This document shows positions 1-10,370 of a DNA stretch of 58,174 nt, one piece after another. A program made the translations under genes and the position numbers. Below the pieces are notes generated by a model. The model was given only the letters and a program-made list of their open reading frames with translations, made no database searches and was not told the origin of the DNA. The stretch comes from Salisapilia sapeloensis (Eukaryota > Oomycota > Peronosporomycetes > Peronosporales > Salisapiliaceae): assembly GCA_023334545.1 (NCBI GenBank), contig JAADVB010000107.1, positions 1 through 58,174 on the forward strand, written 5' to 3'. The first letter of the stretch is position 1, and every line of letters begins with the position of its first letter.

Positions 1-141
1 AACCTTTCCCCAGAGGAAATCCAGCGGGAAGCCCAACAGCTCGCCAACGACACCAAGATCGTTCGCGAGATGCTTCTCGATCTCCTCCGACAGTCTGCCT
101 CCCCTCGTTCGATGGACACAGAGGTGCGATATGAAAGATAA
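1..141 (+). CDS. 3' end of an unidentified gene (partial)
   Basis: Frame 1 is open from the first base to a TAA at 139-141, giving 46 residues and no start codon, so this is the tail of a gene entering from the left. The peptide is helical and hydrophilic and holds the short pattern DTKIVREMLLDLL. That weakly recalls a helix of the GAT domain of TOM1/GGA-type ubiquitin-binding sorting proteins; this is a resemblance only. A possible donor (GTGCGA) sits at 124, so the gene could continue through an intron, but I found no convincing following exon before 641. Confidence 0.45.
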   Translation, partial: NLSPEEIQREAQQLANDTKIVREMLLDLLRQSASPRSMDTEVRYER

Positions 142-640
142 TGAGTATGAGAACAGTATTTTCTATGGGAATATATGTTATTGAAGTGATCGTGAAGGCT
201 ACGACGATCTTAGGTAGATACTTTCTTTGCTAAATGAAACGTCGGAATGTAGTGAAGAACGGCTCGAACATCTCAAATAGAAGTACGTGGGCGTTTCGTC
301 GAACCCCTCCCGATCTAGTTTATTTCCACCAAGGATCTGTTTGGTCTCAATTATCGACCTTCCAGTGGCACTTCTTGTCCAGAGTTGGAACTTCCCAATA
401 CAAGCTCGCATTGCTTAGCCCATTTACGAGATGAAGTACCAGTTGGAAAAGTATACTCATCACCCTTCTCGGAAATGGACGATAAGGAACTGATGACTAC
501 TGCGTCGCGTGAGGAAAAGGACAGTGGCGCGACAAACTTCTCGCGTATTCACCAGCATCCATGCCAAGCTGCCCGGTATCCTCATTTTCGGATTGTCCTC
601 GACGACCCACAAACAACTTTCCTCTTGAGTCCAAGTTACC
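142..640. other. Intergenic, 499 bp, upstream of the GH3 gene
   Basis: No frame here carries a recognisable protein. The only structured element is the initiator-like sequence at 580-598 listed separately. Confidence 0.5.
580..598 (+). promoter_or_regulatory. Oomycete initiator-like core promoter of the GH3 gene
   Basis: CTCATTTTCGGATTGTCC begins at 581. It fits the oomycete initiator pattern (TCAYTYY) followed closely by an ATT-rich flanking half. It lies about 43-60 bp before the ATG at 641, the usual distance for short oomycete 5' leaders. The match is by eye, and transcription has not been shown. Confidence 0.4.
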
Positions 641-3091
641 ATGCCGAATCTTCTCTTCTTCACACTGGCCACCGGTCTAGTCTTGACCAACTTTACGACC
701 TGGGCGACACTCTACGATGGTGGCTGGAGTCAGTTTGGCTGGCATGCTCAACACAGCTCGAATAAGAACGGTGGATGGGGCGAAAACGTCTTTGGTTGGG
801 GAGACGGAGGTGATGTTGCAGCTATCAATCAACGTGCATCGGACATTGTGCTGGGCTACACGGATGCTCAAGTGCTCGGCCAAATGACCCAAATTGATAT
901 TGGACAAGTGATGACTCCTGATAAGCAACTGGATGAAGACAAGATGCGAGAGTTTGCGAGAAAGCATGTCGGCTCGTACCTGAACACACCATGGACGGAG
1001 CCTATTGACGGCAAGTATGGATGGACCTCGGAAGAGTGGCGCGCGATCATTGCTCAAATGCAACTAATCACGTTGGAGGAGAATCCTGGTCAACCGTTAG
1101 TCTTCGGGATAGATTCTGTCCACGGAGCCAACTACGTGACGGATGCTGTTCTTTTCCCACAGCAGATTAACTTCGGTGCGACCTTCAATGCCGATCTCGT
1201 GTATCAAGCCTCCAAGTTTGCTGCATCTGACACTGCAGCCTCCGGTATGCACTGGATCTTTGGACCGATCGCTGACATCCAGCAGAATCCGCTGTGGGCT
1301 CGTACCTACGAGACATTCAGCGAAGACACGTACTTGACATCTGTGCTCATTGACGCCGCCGTGAGTGGTTTCCAAGAGAACAATGCCACTGCTGCTTGCT
1401 TGAAACACTTCATCGGGTACTCAGGCACGTCAACGGGTAACGATCGAACGGATGTGTCGCTCTCGAACTTTGACCTCCTCAACTACTTCATGCCACCATT
1501 TAAGGCGGGGATGGATGCAGGAACCTACACAGTCATGGAGTCGTACAGTTCGCTTAATGGAGTCCCTGTGGTCACGAGTACGAAGATTCTACGCGACTTG
1601 ATTCGTAAAGACCTGGACTACGATGGTGTGGTCGTCACGGACTGGCAAGAGATTGAAAACCTGCACTTGTACCACAAAGTTGCGTCGAGTGAGACGGAAG
1701 CTGTTCGCATGGCACTGACCCGAACGACGCTTGATATGAGCATGGTCCCGTACTCGACCGCGTTCATCGAGCAAGGAGAAGAGCTGCTAGCGGCATACCC
1801 ACAGTACATCGAAAGACTGCGAACGTCAGCACGTCGCATTGTCAAGATGAAGTTGATGCTTGGGCTGTACGATGAATCGGTCGCATCCAATGAAGACGAG
1901 AGCTACTCAGTCGGTAATCAGGAATCACAAGATGTCGCTTTGCAAGCTGCTCGCGAGTCGATCGTGCTGCTTCAGAACAACGACAGCAGTCTTCCCATCC
2001 CGGATGGATCCACTGTCTTCTTAACTGGACCAAACGCAGACGACATTGGTCGACAGTGCGGCGGTTGGACGTTGCGCTGGCAAGGGTACTCTGGTAACGA
2101 CATGTTTAGTCATGGGCAGTCGATCTACAGAGCCATGAAATCCATGGGAGACGACCGAATGGCCGTGTCGTACTTCAATGGCTTGCCCATCGACGGGTCC
2201 TACTCGGATGCGAACATGTCGACGGCTAAAGCATTGGCGGATGTGAACGAGTACACCGTTGTCGTTATTGGCGAAGATACCTACACGGAGAAGCCTGGCG
2301 ATATTCCCGACTTAGCTCTGCCTGGTGGACAGATCGAATATGTGAAGGAACTCGCATCTACCGGCACAAAGGTCATTGCCGTTTTCCTCGGTGGACGCCC
2401 TCGACTGCTGAACGGTCTAACCGAGTACGTCCATGCGTTCATCTATGGAATGCTACCGTGTGAATTTGGCGGTCAAGCCATCGCGGAGATTCTCGCCGGT
2501 GACGTCAACCCGAGTGGTAAGCTACCTCTGACTTACCCGAAAGACCCTGCGAACGTTGGCGTCAAGTACAACCACCTTGTCAACTTGAAGTGCAAGGATG
2601 AATACTGCGAGCCTCAATGGAAGTTTGGAGCAGGTCTCAGCTACACGACCTTTACTTATTCTCCGCTGCGCTTGAGCCATACCGAGGTGAGCTCCAATGA
2701 CGACAAGGTCATTGCAGAAGTGACGGTCACGAATTCGGGAGACAATGATGGGTATGAAACAGTCATGCTCTTCCTCACACAGACCTATCGGTCCATCTCG
2801 GTGCCTGAAGTGAAGATGCTGAAGAAGTTCACGAAGATTTTCCTCAAGGCTGGCGAGTCGGAAGTGGTAGAGTTCGAGCTCACGAAGAACGATTGGAGCG
2901 TGTATGATCCTCAGATTGGTGACGGACTAAAGACGACTGCCGAGGACGGACAGTTTGTCGTGAGCGTGCAGGCTGAAACGGATTGCGACGTCTACGGATT
3001 CATTGTCGATGAACGATGCGCAACATTCACGCTTCGTCGAGGCGAGCCCCCATTTCCGATTGAAGCGGAAGATCCTACGGTGACCTACTAA
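641..3091 (+). CDS. Secreted glycoside hydrolase family 3 beta-glucosidase
   Basis: An 816-residue, intron-free protein that should release terminal beta-linked glucose from cell-wall glucans or cellobiose outside the cell. Residues 1 to about 22 are a hydrophobic signal peptide (MPNLLFFTLATGLVL). A GH3 N-terminal barrel follows, with FGIDSVHGANYV, KHFIGYSG and the nucleophile motif VVTDW (Asp334). The GH3 C-terminal alpha/beta domain has GEDTYTEKPGD (Glu550 is the likely acid/base, as in plant ExoI-type enzymes) and GKLPLTYP. A fibronectin-III-like domain lies near residues 690-800. The length is normal for the family. The nearest upstream element is an initiator-like sequence at 580-598. 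It runs tail-to-tail with ATG7. A role in remodelling its own glucan wall or digesting plant glucan is inferred. Confidence 0.93.
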   Translation: MPNLLFFTLATGLVLTNFTTWATLYDGGWSQFGWHAQHSSNKNGGWGENVFGWGDGGDVAAINQRASDIVLGYTDAQVLGQMTQIDIGQVMTPDKQLDEDKMREFARKHVGSYLNTPWTEPIDGKYGWTSEEWRAIIAQMQLITLEENPGQPLVFGIDSVHGANYVTDAVLFPQQINFGATFNADLVYQASKFAASDTAASGMHWIFGPIADIQQNPLWARTYETFSEDTYLTSVLIDAAVSGFQENNATAACLKHFIGYSGTSTGNDRTDVSLSNFDLLNYFMPPFKAGMDAGTYTVMESYSSLNGVPVVTSTKILRDLIRKDLDYDGVVVTDWQEIENLHLYHKVASSETEAVRMALTRTTLDMSMVPYSTAFIEQGEELLAAYPQYIERLRTSARRIVKMKLMLGLYDESVASNEDESYSVGNQESQDVALQAARESIVLLQNNDSSLPIPDGSTVFLTGPNADDIGRQCGGWTLRWQGYSGNDMFSHGQSIYRAMKSMGDDRMAVSYFNGLPIDGSYSDANMSTAKALADVNEYTVVVIGEDTYTEKPGDIPDLALPGGQIEYVKELASTGTKVIAVFLGGRPRLLNGLTEYVHAFIYGMLPCEFGGQAIAEILAGDVNPSGKLPLTYPKDPANVGVKYNHLVNLKCKDEYCEPQWKFGAGLSYTTFTYSPLRLSHTEVSSNDDKVIAEVTVTNSGDNDGYETVMLFLTQTYRSISVPEVKMLKKFTKIFLKAGESEVVEFELTKNDWSVYDPQIGDGLKTTAEDGQFVVSVQAETDCDVYGFIVDERCATFTLRRGEPPFPIEAEDPTVTY

Positions 3092-3232
3092 GCAGAGCAG
3101 AATTCAGCCGAAGAGAAGACTCAATCTAAATGCGTTATATTTGAATCAAATCGTTCTTGTCATGCCGTTATTCGTTGCTGAGTTCATGCATACGCTTAAG
3201 CATACATTAATCGGTGCACAGTCTTTAGTCCT

Positions 3233-5399
3233 TTATAAGAGCGTTTCCTCATCGCTGTCGTCGAAATCGACATTAATGTCATCCGCTTGCTCGGTCAACT
3301 TGCTCAATCCGGTCAGCTCTTCCAAGTAGCCATTGACATTACAAGCCTGTACAAGTAGCTCCATCGCGTTCTCCTCATACTTTTCCAACACATTAGTGCC
3401 ACATGCAATGCACTTGTCAAACCGCTCGCCTTTCACGACAACGTTGCGGAACTCATTTAAAAATCCTCGCATTTGATGCGGAATAAACTCTAATCTGCCT
3501 GCACCAGAGGCATCCAGAGACGCATTCGTTTGAGCACCTTCCTCTGCATGTAGAACTGCCACTGCCAACTCCACAGCCATCGCTGACGCGATCGGTGCTA
3601 GACCAGGTCTCGTGACTGTGCACATTTGATCAAGTGTCCGGTCCTTGAGCGAGTCACGGGGACTGACAATGTCGTTACAAAAGTAGCACCCAAGCTCACG
3701 TTCCTTGCTCTCCGAGACAGCCACACCATGCCGCATGACGAGGTAGCTATCGAAACCCAGGGCTGCATTCATCAAGAGCTTATTCTCGACAGCACAGATG
3801 ACGGTCGGTAACCACCGGCTTTCCCGAGAGTCCGTCCCTACGAAGACGATATCATGCTGTCGAATCAATTCCTCAAGCTTTTGCAAGTTGGTCCTAGCCT
3901 CTTGCATCAGCGCTTCATTTGATAGGGCATGTCCTGCCATCGGAATATTCATCTCTACGCTCTCCGCTTGCACCATTGGAAAGATGCGTTTGAGAGCGTT
4001 AGCAGCACACTCTGCTTTGCTCTTACCGACGTCAGCGAACTCAAAAAGTGGCTGACGAACCGGATTGGAGTGGCTCACGGTCGAATTGTCTACCAGTGTA
4101 AAGTGTCGGAAGCCCCATGCCAGTAGACTTCGAGCCGTGTAGCATCCTAGTGTCCCAGCACCGAGCACAAGGCACTTGGTGCTGGCGATACGATCCAAGT
4201 CTAGATTCGGCAGTTCTCTCCAGCGCATCAAACGAAGATTCAGGTCCACGGACGACTCTGCCAGCTTGCTCGAGTCCAAGAAGCTCGCCAACTCCATTGA
4301 TCGAGGTCCCATTTTACCCCTTGCATTGGCTTCCCACCCAACAACTTTACAGTCCGATCGATTAAATACCGGGAGCGTGATCTTAAAAGTGAGAGAAGAC
4401 TTCCATGCGAAGTCTTCAGGAACACATGTGAGATGGTGCAAGTGCTCACGGAAGGATATGACTTGGACTTCTTGCTGCTGCGAATGTTGCGAAATGAAGG
4501 CTAGGTAATTACGAAGTGGCCAGCCAGGGTGCTCTGGTAATGCACACGGGTCAACAAAGGCGAAGATAGTTTCCTGTGTGTCCTTCTTGCCTGGACATGA
4601 GTTGGACCAGGATGCCAAGTCAAGTGCCGTGACAGTTGATTCCTTTGTCTTAATTTGAAGAACGAAGAAAGGAGGGATATTCGCCAATCCATGACTTTGC
4701 TTTAAATCCAGAAGACTGGTCAGTGCTTGGGTTTGCTGACTTGACGACAAGAGTGCGTCAACGGGCTGCAAAGAGTACGTGATGGGATTCGGCGGCGACA
4801 GAGCCGGGAAACCGAACCAGTATATGAACGAATGCTTCTTTAAATCGGCAAATGCGATGATAATGAAAGAGTTGAGGACCTGTGGGGATAAAGTCGAAGG
4901 GTTCTCGATAAACTCCCACAAGTTTTTGGCTACGTCCGATATAATGGACGCTTTATCCAAGTGACGAAAGTCCTATGGGCTCTCGTGAGATATATAACTC
5001 TTTTTCCCTTAGCATTATAATACCTCTAGCGTATTTGTGTTGTACAAGATGCCGGGTGCTTGCCATTCATACCGCGCTCGATCATTTCTAGATACACGAT
5101 AAGCATCAAGGAAGCTACAAAAGAAACGAGATAGTACGTTATAGACTCTGTGCTGTCGATATTAAACGAGGTATCATCCACTGTAAATCTCGCCGGAACA
5201 CTTGACGATCGTCCAGGGGCGAAATAGCCGCGTAACTCCTATATCAAGACTTCAGCGTTTGTTACCGCATCCTTCTTATAACAAGACAAACTTGGGGCTT
5301 GTCACTTAGCTGAAACTCGTTTAGCTTGAGAGATGTCAGTCTCTGCCAAAAGGACACGTCCGGAGCGCTGTTCCATGCCTGAAAACGTAGGTTCTCCAT
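3233..5399 (-). CDS. ATG7: Autophagy E1-like enzyme ATG7
   Basis: E1-like enzyme that activates ATG8 and ATG12 in cytoplasmic autophagy. The model has four exons on the minus strand: 5399-5292, 5238-5138, 5087-5024 and 4972-3233 (670 residues; introns 53, 50 and 51 bp). The 5' exons restore the conserved N-terminal domain: KLNEFQLSDKPQ, then ELRGYFAPG, then PGILYNTNTLE. The last exon has FADLKK, DPCALPEHPGWPLRN, the nucleotide loop VLGAGTLGCY (from Gly362), RESRWLP, NAALGFDS and the catalytic cysteine Cys542 in DQMCTVTRPG. The acidic C-terminal tail is usual. A continuous reading of only the last exon would miss about 90 N-terminal residues. It is head-to-head with the hydroxylase/sulfotransferase gene across about 70 bp. 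Confidence 0.95.
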
Positions 5400-5469
5400 G
5401 ATCTCTTCTTCTGATTTGATTTGACAACATCCAAATGGCTACATCAACCAGCCTTCCGATTGGTGGATT

Positions 5470-7835
5470 ATGGCATGTACCGGACGCGTGCCAAAGCACG
5501 ACGCAATAATTCGCTCCGCCATACAAGTGATGACGACGTCCACGCTGCCTTCCGGGACAATGCAGCCTGCACCTGAACCTCCGGCAATGTCATGCATCCC
5601 ACTGGAGGATAAGAGAGTACCGACTGAAATGCGGTCGGCTGCAGACCACGAGACTATCACGTATGCTGCACTAGTAGCCTCAGTGGGCGAAGTGTCCATT
5701 GCTGCCTTGCGCCAGAAATTGCTTGCACTACCGGAGGAGCATTGGACGGAAGAGTACAATCGAGTGCACAACGTCCATTTCCAGCGTCCGTTCCACGACA
5801 AGCTTGGAGTCGGCAATATTATGGCCATCTTCTCCGATACGCAGCTGGAGACTGTGCTTGAGCTGCCCATGTACGACGAGTACAAGCCTTATCTCACGCC
5901 TATATTCGAAAAACTAAATCTCCAGCCCGATCAAGTAAGCTCTCTTATATGTTGTTGGATTTATGAAGAGTATATAAAGTCTAATTCTTCCTAGGTCGTT
6001 CGCTGCCTCTTTGCTCGGATGCCAGGACACACTCTCATCCCACCTCATCATGACAATGGGTATCCTTTGTTTAGCATGTCGCACACGCTTCAGTTATATT
6101 CACATTACCAATAGTCCATGGGTGAGCAAGACGCATCGAGTCCATGTTCCTATCGTCACTTATCCAGAGGTACACATCTCAACGTCCTTCCTCCTGCAGA
6201 CAGTCCATCTAAAACGTACAAGTAGGTCGAGTTTTCCAGTGGACCGTTGGAAGAATCGATGAAGAGGTACGCGTTTAATGAAGGCTCTATCGTCGAGCTG
6301 AACAATGCAGCCAAGCACAGTGTTTACAATCCACTCGAACGTCATCGTATCCACCTCATCTTTGACTACGTGGAGACGTCCCAGCTAGTCCGTCAGAGGC
6401 GCCAGAAGCTATCACCCGGCCAGATCTGTCAGCAAGTTCGTGGTCGAGTCCACGTGCTGTCGTCGGCGTCCAGTCAGCAAGACCAGGAGACCGGTAGGAA
6501 GAAGGCCAATGCCTTGTTGAAGACCTTGTACGATTCGATCAACAGTAGCGTTGATAAGGCTGCAGCGGAGGCCTGCAAGACTGCTGTGCGCCACTTTTTC
6601 ATCGAACAAATAAACGCCAAGACTTTTGTACGTACGATGGAGGATCAAGTGCTACAGCAACTGCCAACTGAGAAGAAGGAGGGAGTGTGGCAGAATCTTA
6701 ACGACATGTTTGACTGTCTCGACACGGAGATGAAGAAGCAAGTAAAAGAAGCGAGATTTCCGCCGCTTACTGCTCCCAACTGGGTTATCATCGGTGCTCA
6801 GAAGTGTGGCACGACGTCCTTGTACGACTACTTGGGTCAGAATCCGGACGTTGTCAAAGGTGAACGACGAGAGCCTCATTTTTTCGATCGGAATTGGAGT
6901 AAAGCTGTTCAGATTAAGCTCAATGACCAAGTCCGAGAGGTCTGCGATCCGATCTTGACCGCCTACAGCAAGACGAGGGAAGAGGAGGAGGTGGATGATA
7001 CCTATGAAGGGAACTCAATTCGAGACTTGAGGTACATTTTTATATTACTTTACCAGTAACGCATTGACTCAAGACTATCTTGCGATAGGATAAAGTACAT
7101 TTGCTCTTTGCAGTACAAGGAAGAGAGACCTTTGTGTCCTCCAGTGCAGATAGGCGAGTCCACCCCTAGCTACCTCGTGTACGGAGAACCAGTCGCCAAG
7201 CGATTGAAAGCAGTACGCACCTATATCCTATCATCATGATACACAACTAATGATGAGCATAGCTATATCCGGAGATGAAGCTCATTATCATGCTGCGAGA
7301 CCCAGTCAAGCGAGCGTACTCGCACTTCCAGATGACAGCTGACCCGTCCGGCACGCCAGCGCAACTGGCCAGTCGAAAGTCTGTGCAGGGCAAACCGTTC
7401 CAGGAAGTCATTGATGACGACCTAGCTCTCCTCCAATCTGCAGGTGTCACGGGTACAGATGTGGCGTCGGATGAGGTCCTAAACAAATTTCAAGACTATG
7501 CGGACAACCTTCCGCTTGATCATGGCTCCCACTCGTACGTCGGACGAGGGCTCTACGCCTTCCAGATTGCCCTCTGGCTGCGTGTTTTCAGTCGCAACCA
7601 GATCCTAATCCTCGACATGGACGACATGAAGACAGACGACGGAGTGCAGCAAACGACTACCAAGGCTTGTGAGTTTGTCGACTTGAAGCCGCATCAAGTA
7701 GCGGATGCTAGACCGAAGAACACTCGGTCGTACGAGCCGATACCAGAGGACATGGAAAAGAGACTGAGAGAGTTCTACCGACCGTACAATGAGCAGCTCT
7801 TTGCTCTCCTCGGCCATCGATTGAACTGGAAGTAG
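5470..7835 (+). CDS. Aspartyl/asparaginyl beta-hydroxylase domain fused to a sulfotransferase
   Basis: Six exons: 5470-5934, 5995-6059, 6115-6169, 6226-7031, 7089-7212 and 7263-7835 (about 695 residues; introns 50-60 bp). The N-terminal half is a 2-oxoglutarate/iron aspartyl beta-hydroxylase-like fold: RMPGHTLIPPHHDNGPW, THRVHVPI, then ELNNAAKHSVYN and HRIHLIFDYVE. The two histidines supply the expected iron ligands. After a helical linker the C-terminal half is a PAPS-dependent sulfotransferase: GAQKCGTTSLYDYL binds the 5'-phosphosulfate, GESTPSYLVY follows, and IIMLRDPVKRAYSHFQM is the 3'-phosphate site. No clear signal peptide or membrane segment was seen. The first ATG is at 5470; 5530 is equally possible. 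Substrates are unknown. Confidence 0.88.
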
Positions 7836-7875
7836 AAGAAAGAAAGAGAAGAAAAAAGATTTTGCTCTTGTTCAT

Positions 7876-8187
7876 TCATCCGGCCTTGTACACCATGACG
7901 GACTTTTCCTGGAAGTGGAAGAAGACAAAGTTCCGCGTCACGTGCGTCACGAACGACCCAAAATTTCGCCCGATGCACACGACCCAGTGGGGTTCCCACG
8001 TCTTGTCCAAATGCGCTCGGATCTCCTCACACACGCCGAGTCCCTTGCGCTCCCACTCTTCCGTCTCGAACTCCGTCAGCCGACTCGTCACGTGCTTGAT
8101 CGTGTCTTCCAGAATGTCGTCTTCCATATCGCACGGCATCTTGACGCGTGCGCCCCACATATGCTGCCAACTAGGCGCCTCCCCCAT
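7876..8187 (-). CDS. DYNLL: LC8-type dynein light chain
   Basis: A 103-residue single-exon protein. The core from MPCDMEDDILEDT to the end follows the LC8/DYNLL fold: WEPHWVVCIGRNFGSFVTH is the strand and substrate-groove motif, and FVFFHF followed by VMVYKAG is the dimer strand. LC8 proteins are homodimeric hubs in cytoplasmic and axonemal dynein. The extra 16 residues at the N-terminus (MGEAPSWQHMWGARVK) and the divergence from canonical LC8 could mean an outer-arm axonemal isoform; that is inference. The stop lies 40 bp from the stop of the convergent sulfotransferase gene. The start is 98 bp downstream of the stop of the next minus-strand gene. Confidence 0.88.
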   Translation of the reverse strand: MGEAPSWQHMWGARVKMPCDMEDDILEDTIKHVTSRLTEFETEEWERKGLGVCEEIRAHLDKTWEPHWVVCIGRNFGSFVTHVTRNFVFFHFQEKSVMVYKAG

Positions 8188-8285
8188 ACCGATCTACGTG
8201 GCTCTTTACAAATTGAAGTGAACACGACTCTTCGCTCGCTATGACAAGACACAAGTAGACGGCAAAGTAGTTTCATATTGCTCCA

Positions 8286-9886
8286 TTAATTCATGTTGCC
8301 CATGCACATGAACTTGGTCTCCATGTACTCTTCTAGCCCCATGAACGAGCCTTCGCGACCAAGCCCAGACTCCTTCACTCCTCCGAACGGCGCCTGCGCA
8401 TTCGACAAGAGACCAGTGTTGATGCCAATCATACCGACCTCGAGGGCCCTCGACACACGCCACACGCGCTGGTGGTCGCGCGTGTAAAAGTATCCTGCTA
8501 GACCGACGTCCGTCGAGTTGGCCATCGCCAGCGCCTCCTCCTCCGTCTTAAACGTGAAGATCGGGACCACAGGTCCAAAGATCTCTTCACTCCACACCCG
8601 CATGCTCTCGTTCACGCCTGACAGAACCGTCGGCTCGTAGTAGTTGTCTCCATACGCACTCGACTTGCCTCCCGTCAAGGCCTTGGCACCCTTCTCCAGC
8701 GCATCCGACACGATACCAGACGTCTTCTCAAAGGCCTGCGTGTTGATCAACGGACCGATCTGCGTGCCTTCCTGCAGCGGATGGCCGATACCCAGCTCAT
8801 TCACCTTGGCCACTACCTTTTGCGTCACTTCCTCCGCAATGGACTCGTGGAGGAAGATGCGGTTGCTGCAAACGCACGTCTGACCAGTGTTGCGGAACTT
8901 GGACGCCATTAGACCATCCACAGCTGCATCAATGTCAGCGTCTTCGAACACGATGAAGGGAGCGTTGCCGCCCAGTTCAAAGGAGACGCGCTTGACGTTA
9001 GAAGCAGCCTGCTGCATCAACAGCTTTCCAACTCGAGTGGAGCCTGTAAAAGATATCTTACGGACGTCTTTGCTCGTCGTCAGAGCTTCTCCCACTTCCG
9101 CTGCCTTGTCGTGCGTGGCAGTCACAAAGTTAAGTACACCGGACGGGATCCCCACGTCTTCCGCTAACTTGGCGAGAGCGAGGGCGGATAGCGGAGTAGA
9201 AGCATCGGGTTTTACCACGGCCGTGCAGCCGGCAGCAAGACAAGGACCGAGTTTGCGCGTGATCATGGCCAGAGGGAAATTGAACGGCGTGATGATGCCC
9301 GTGACACCCACTGGTTCTTTCACAGCGACCATCTCCTGACCTGATTGAGACGGAGGGATAACAAAGCCAGACGAGTGGAGGACTTCGTGGGCGTAGTAGT
9401 CGATGAAACTCGCGGCGTACGCGACTTCCCCTTTCGCTTCGGCCAAGGGCTTGCCACACTCCACCGACGCGATAGTGCCCAAGTCATCTGTGTTGGCAAC
9501 AATGGCGGCGTACCATTTTTTCAAGAGCTCTCCCCGAGCTTTCGGTGCCACCGTCTTCCAGCTCTCAAAGGCTTTGGCAGCCTTCTGGATCGCGTCCTTA
9601 GTCTCTTTTTCCCCCATATTGGGCACTTGCGCTAGCTCCATCCCATTCGCTGGGTCTGTATACACGAGTCAGTTTCTCCAGGTCCATTCATACTAATACA
9701 AGAAACGTATATACCAGTAACAGGGAAGGATTCGGGGGCACCGACCCATTGTCCCCCGATAAAGCTCTTGCTGCAGAGCAGACTCGGGTCATTCAGAAGC
9801 GACGGTAAAGAGTATGTGTGCATGGCTGATCTAGGCGCTGACAAGGTCAGGTTTTTCGTGGCACTCGCTCTCGCAGCACGTAGCAT
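8286..9886 (-). CDS. SSADH: Mitochondrial succinate-semialdehyde dehydrogenase (ALDH5-type)
   Basis: Oxidises succinic semialdehyde to succinate with NAD(P)+, the last step of the GABA shunt. Two exons, 9886-9715 and 9655-8286 (513 residues), are separated by a 59-bp intron; the splice restores VTDPANGME. The N-terminus (MLRAARASATKNLTLSAPRS) is basic and free of acidic residues, as in a mitochondrial presequence. ALDH motifs: PFNFPLAM, SFTGSTRVGK, ELGGNAPFIVF (general-base Glu near 284) and FRNTGQTCVCSNR (catalytic Cys near 318). The double cysteine in TCVCSNR is typical of ALDH5 enzymes. Its 5' end overlaps a transposase-derived frame on the same strand. Confidence 0.93.
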
Positions 9887-10370
9887 GGAGTTGGCACTGC
9901 TCTTGTTCGAGGCAAATGGCGATTTGGTTCCCTAGAGATCGAATTCCTGTGAGACGATGCACATTGAAGGTAGAGGCGTAACGTACTGTCAAAGGTTGCA
10001 GATATGACACATCCGGATCCGGGACGACGGGGTCTGCCGGGCCGAGAACAGACCGCTGACTTCCTTCACGGAGATAGCTGCAGATACGGCTCGTGCTCAC
10101 GGGTAAGTCGAGCTCTTCACGAAGCTGATGGGCCGATTTGTTACCTGTGCTTGCAGCGTACCGTAGCCGAAGGATGTCCTCGGGGGATAGTTTACGAGGT
10201 CGACCTGTAGGCTTTTTCGTTCCGTACGTATCTGGGTCTTTCAAAAACTTTTGGATCACTGATCGAGAGCGACCGACGCGTGCGGCGATGACTGTTTTAC
10301 CAATGCCTTCGGATGACAGCTCGAGAATGTGAGCCCGCTCTTCTTCCGTAAGTGACTTTCCATGACCCAT
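9831..10370 (-). mobile_element. Tc1/mariner-type transposase N-terminal fragment (HTH only)
   Basis: A 179-codon frame starting with MGHGKSLTEEERAHILEL. Residues 1-50 form the first helix-turn-helix of Tc1/mariner transposases, ending GRSRSVIQKFLKDP. The linker KKPTGRPRKLSPED (GRPR hook) and a second HTH (residues about 66-100) follow. After VSTSRICSYLR the similarity stops, and no DDE/DDD catalytic domain is present on either side. The tail overlaps the first exon of the dehydrogenase gene by 56 bp in another frame, or may be removed by an intron (GTACGT near 9985 to CACAG near 9947). Either it is a truncated transposon or a domesticated DNA-binding protein. I saw no clear inverted repeats. 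Confidence 0.75.
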
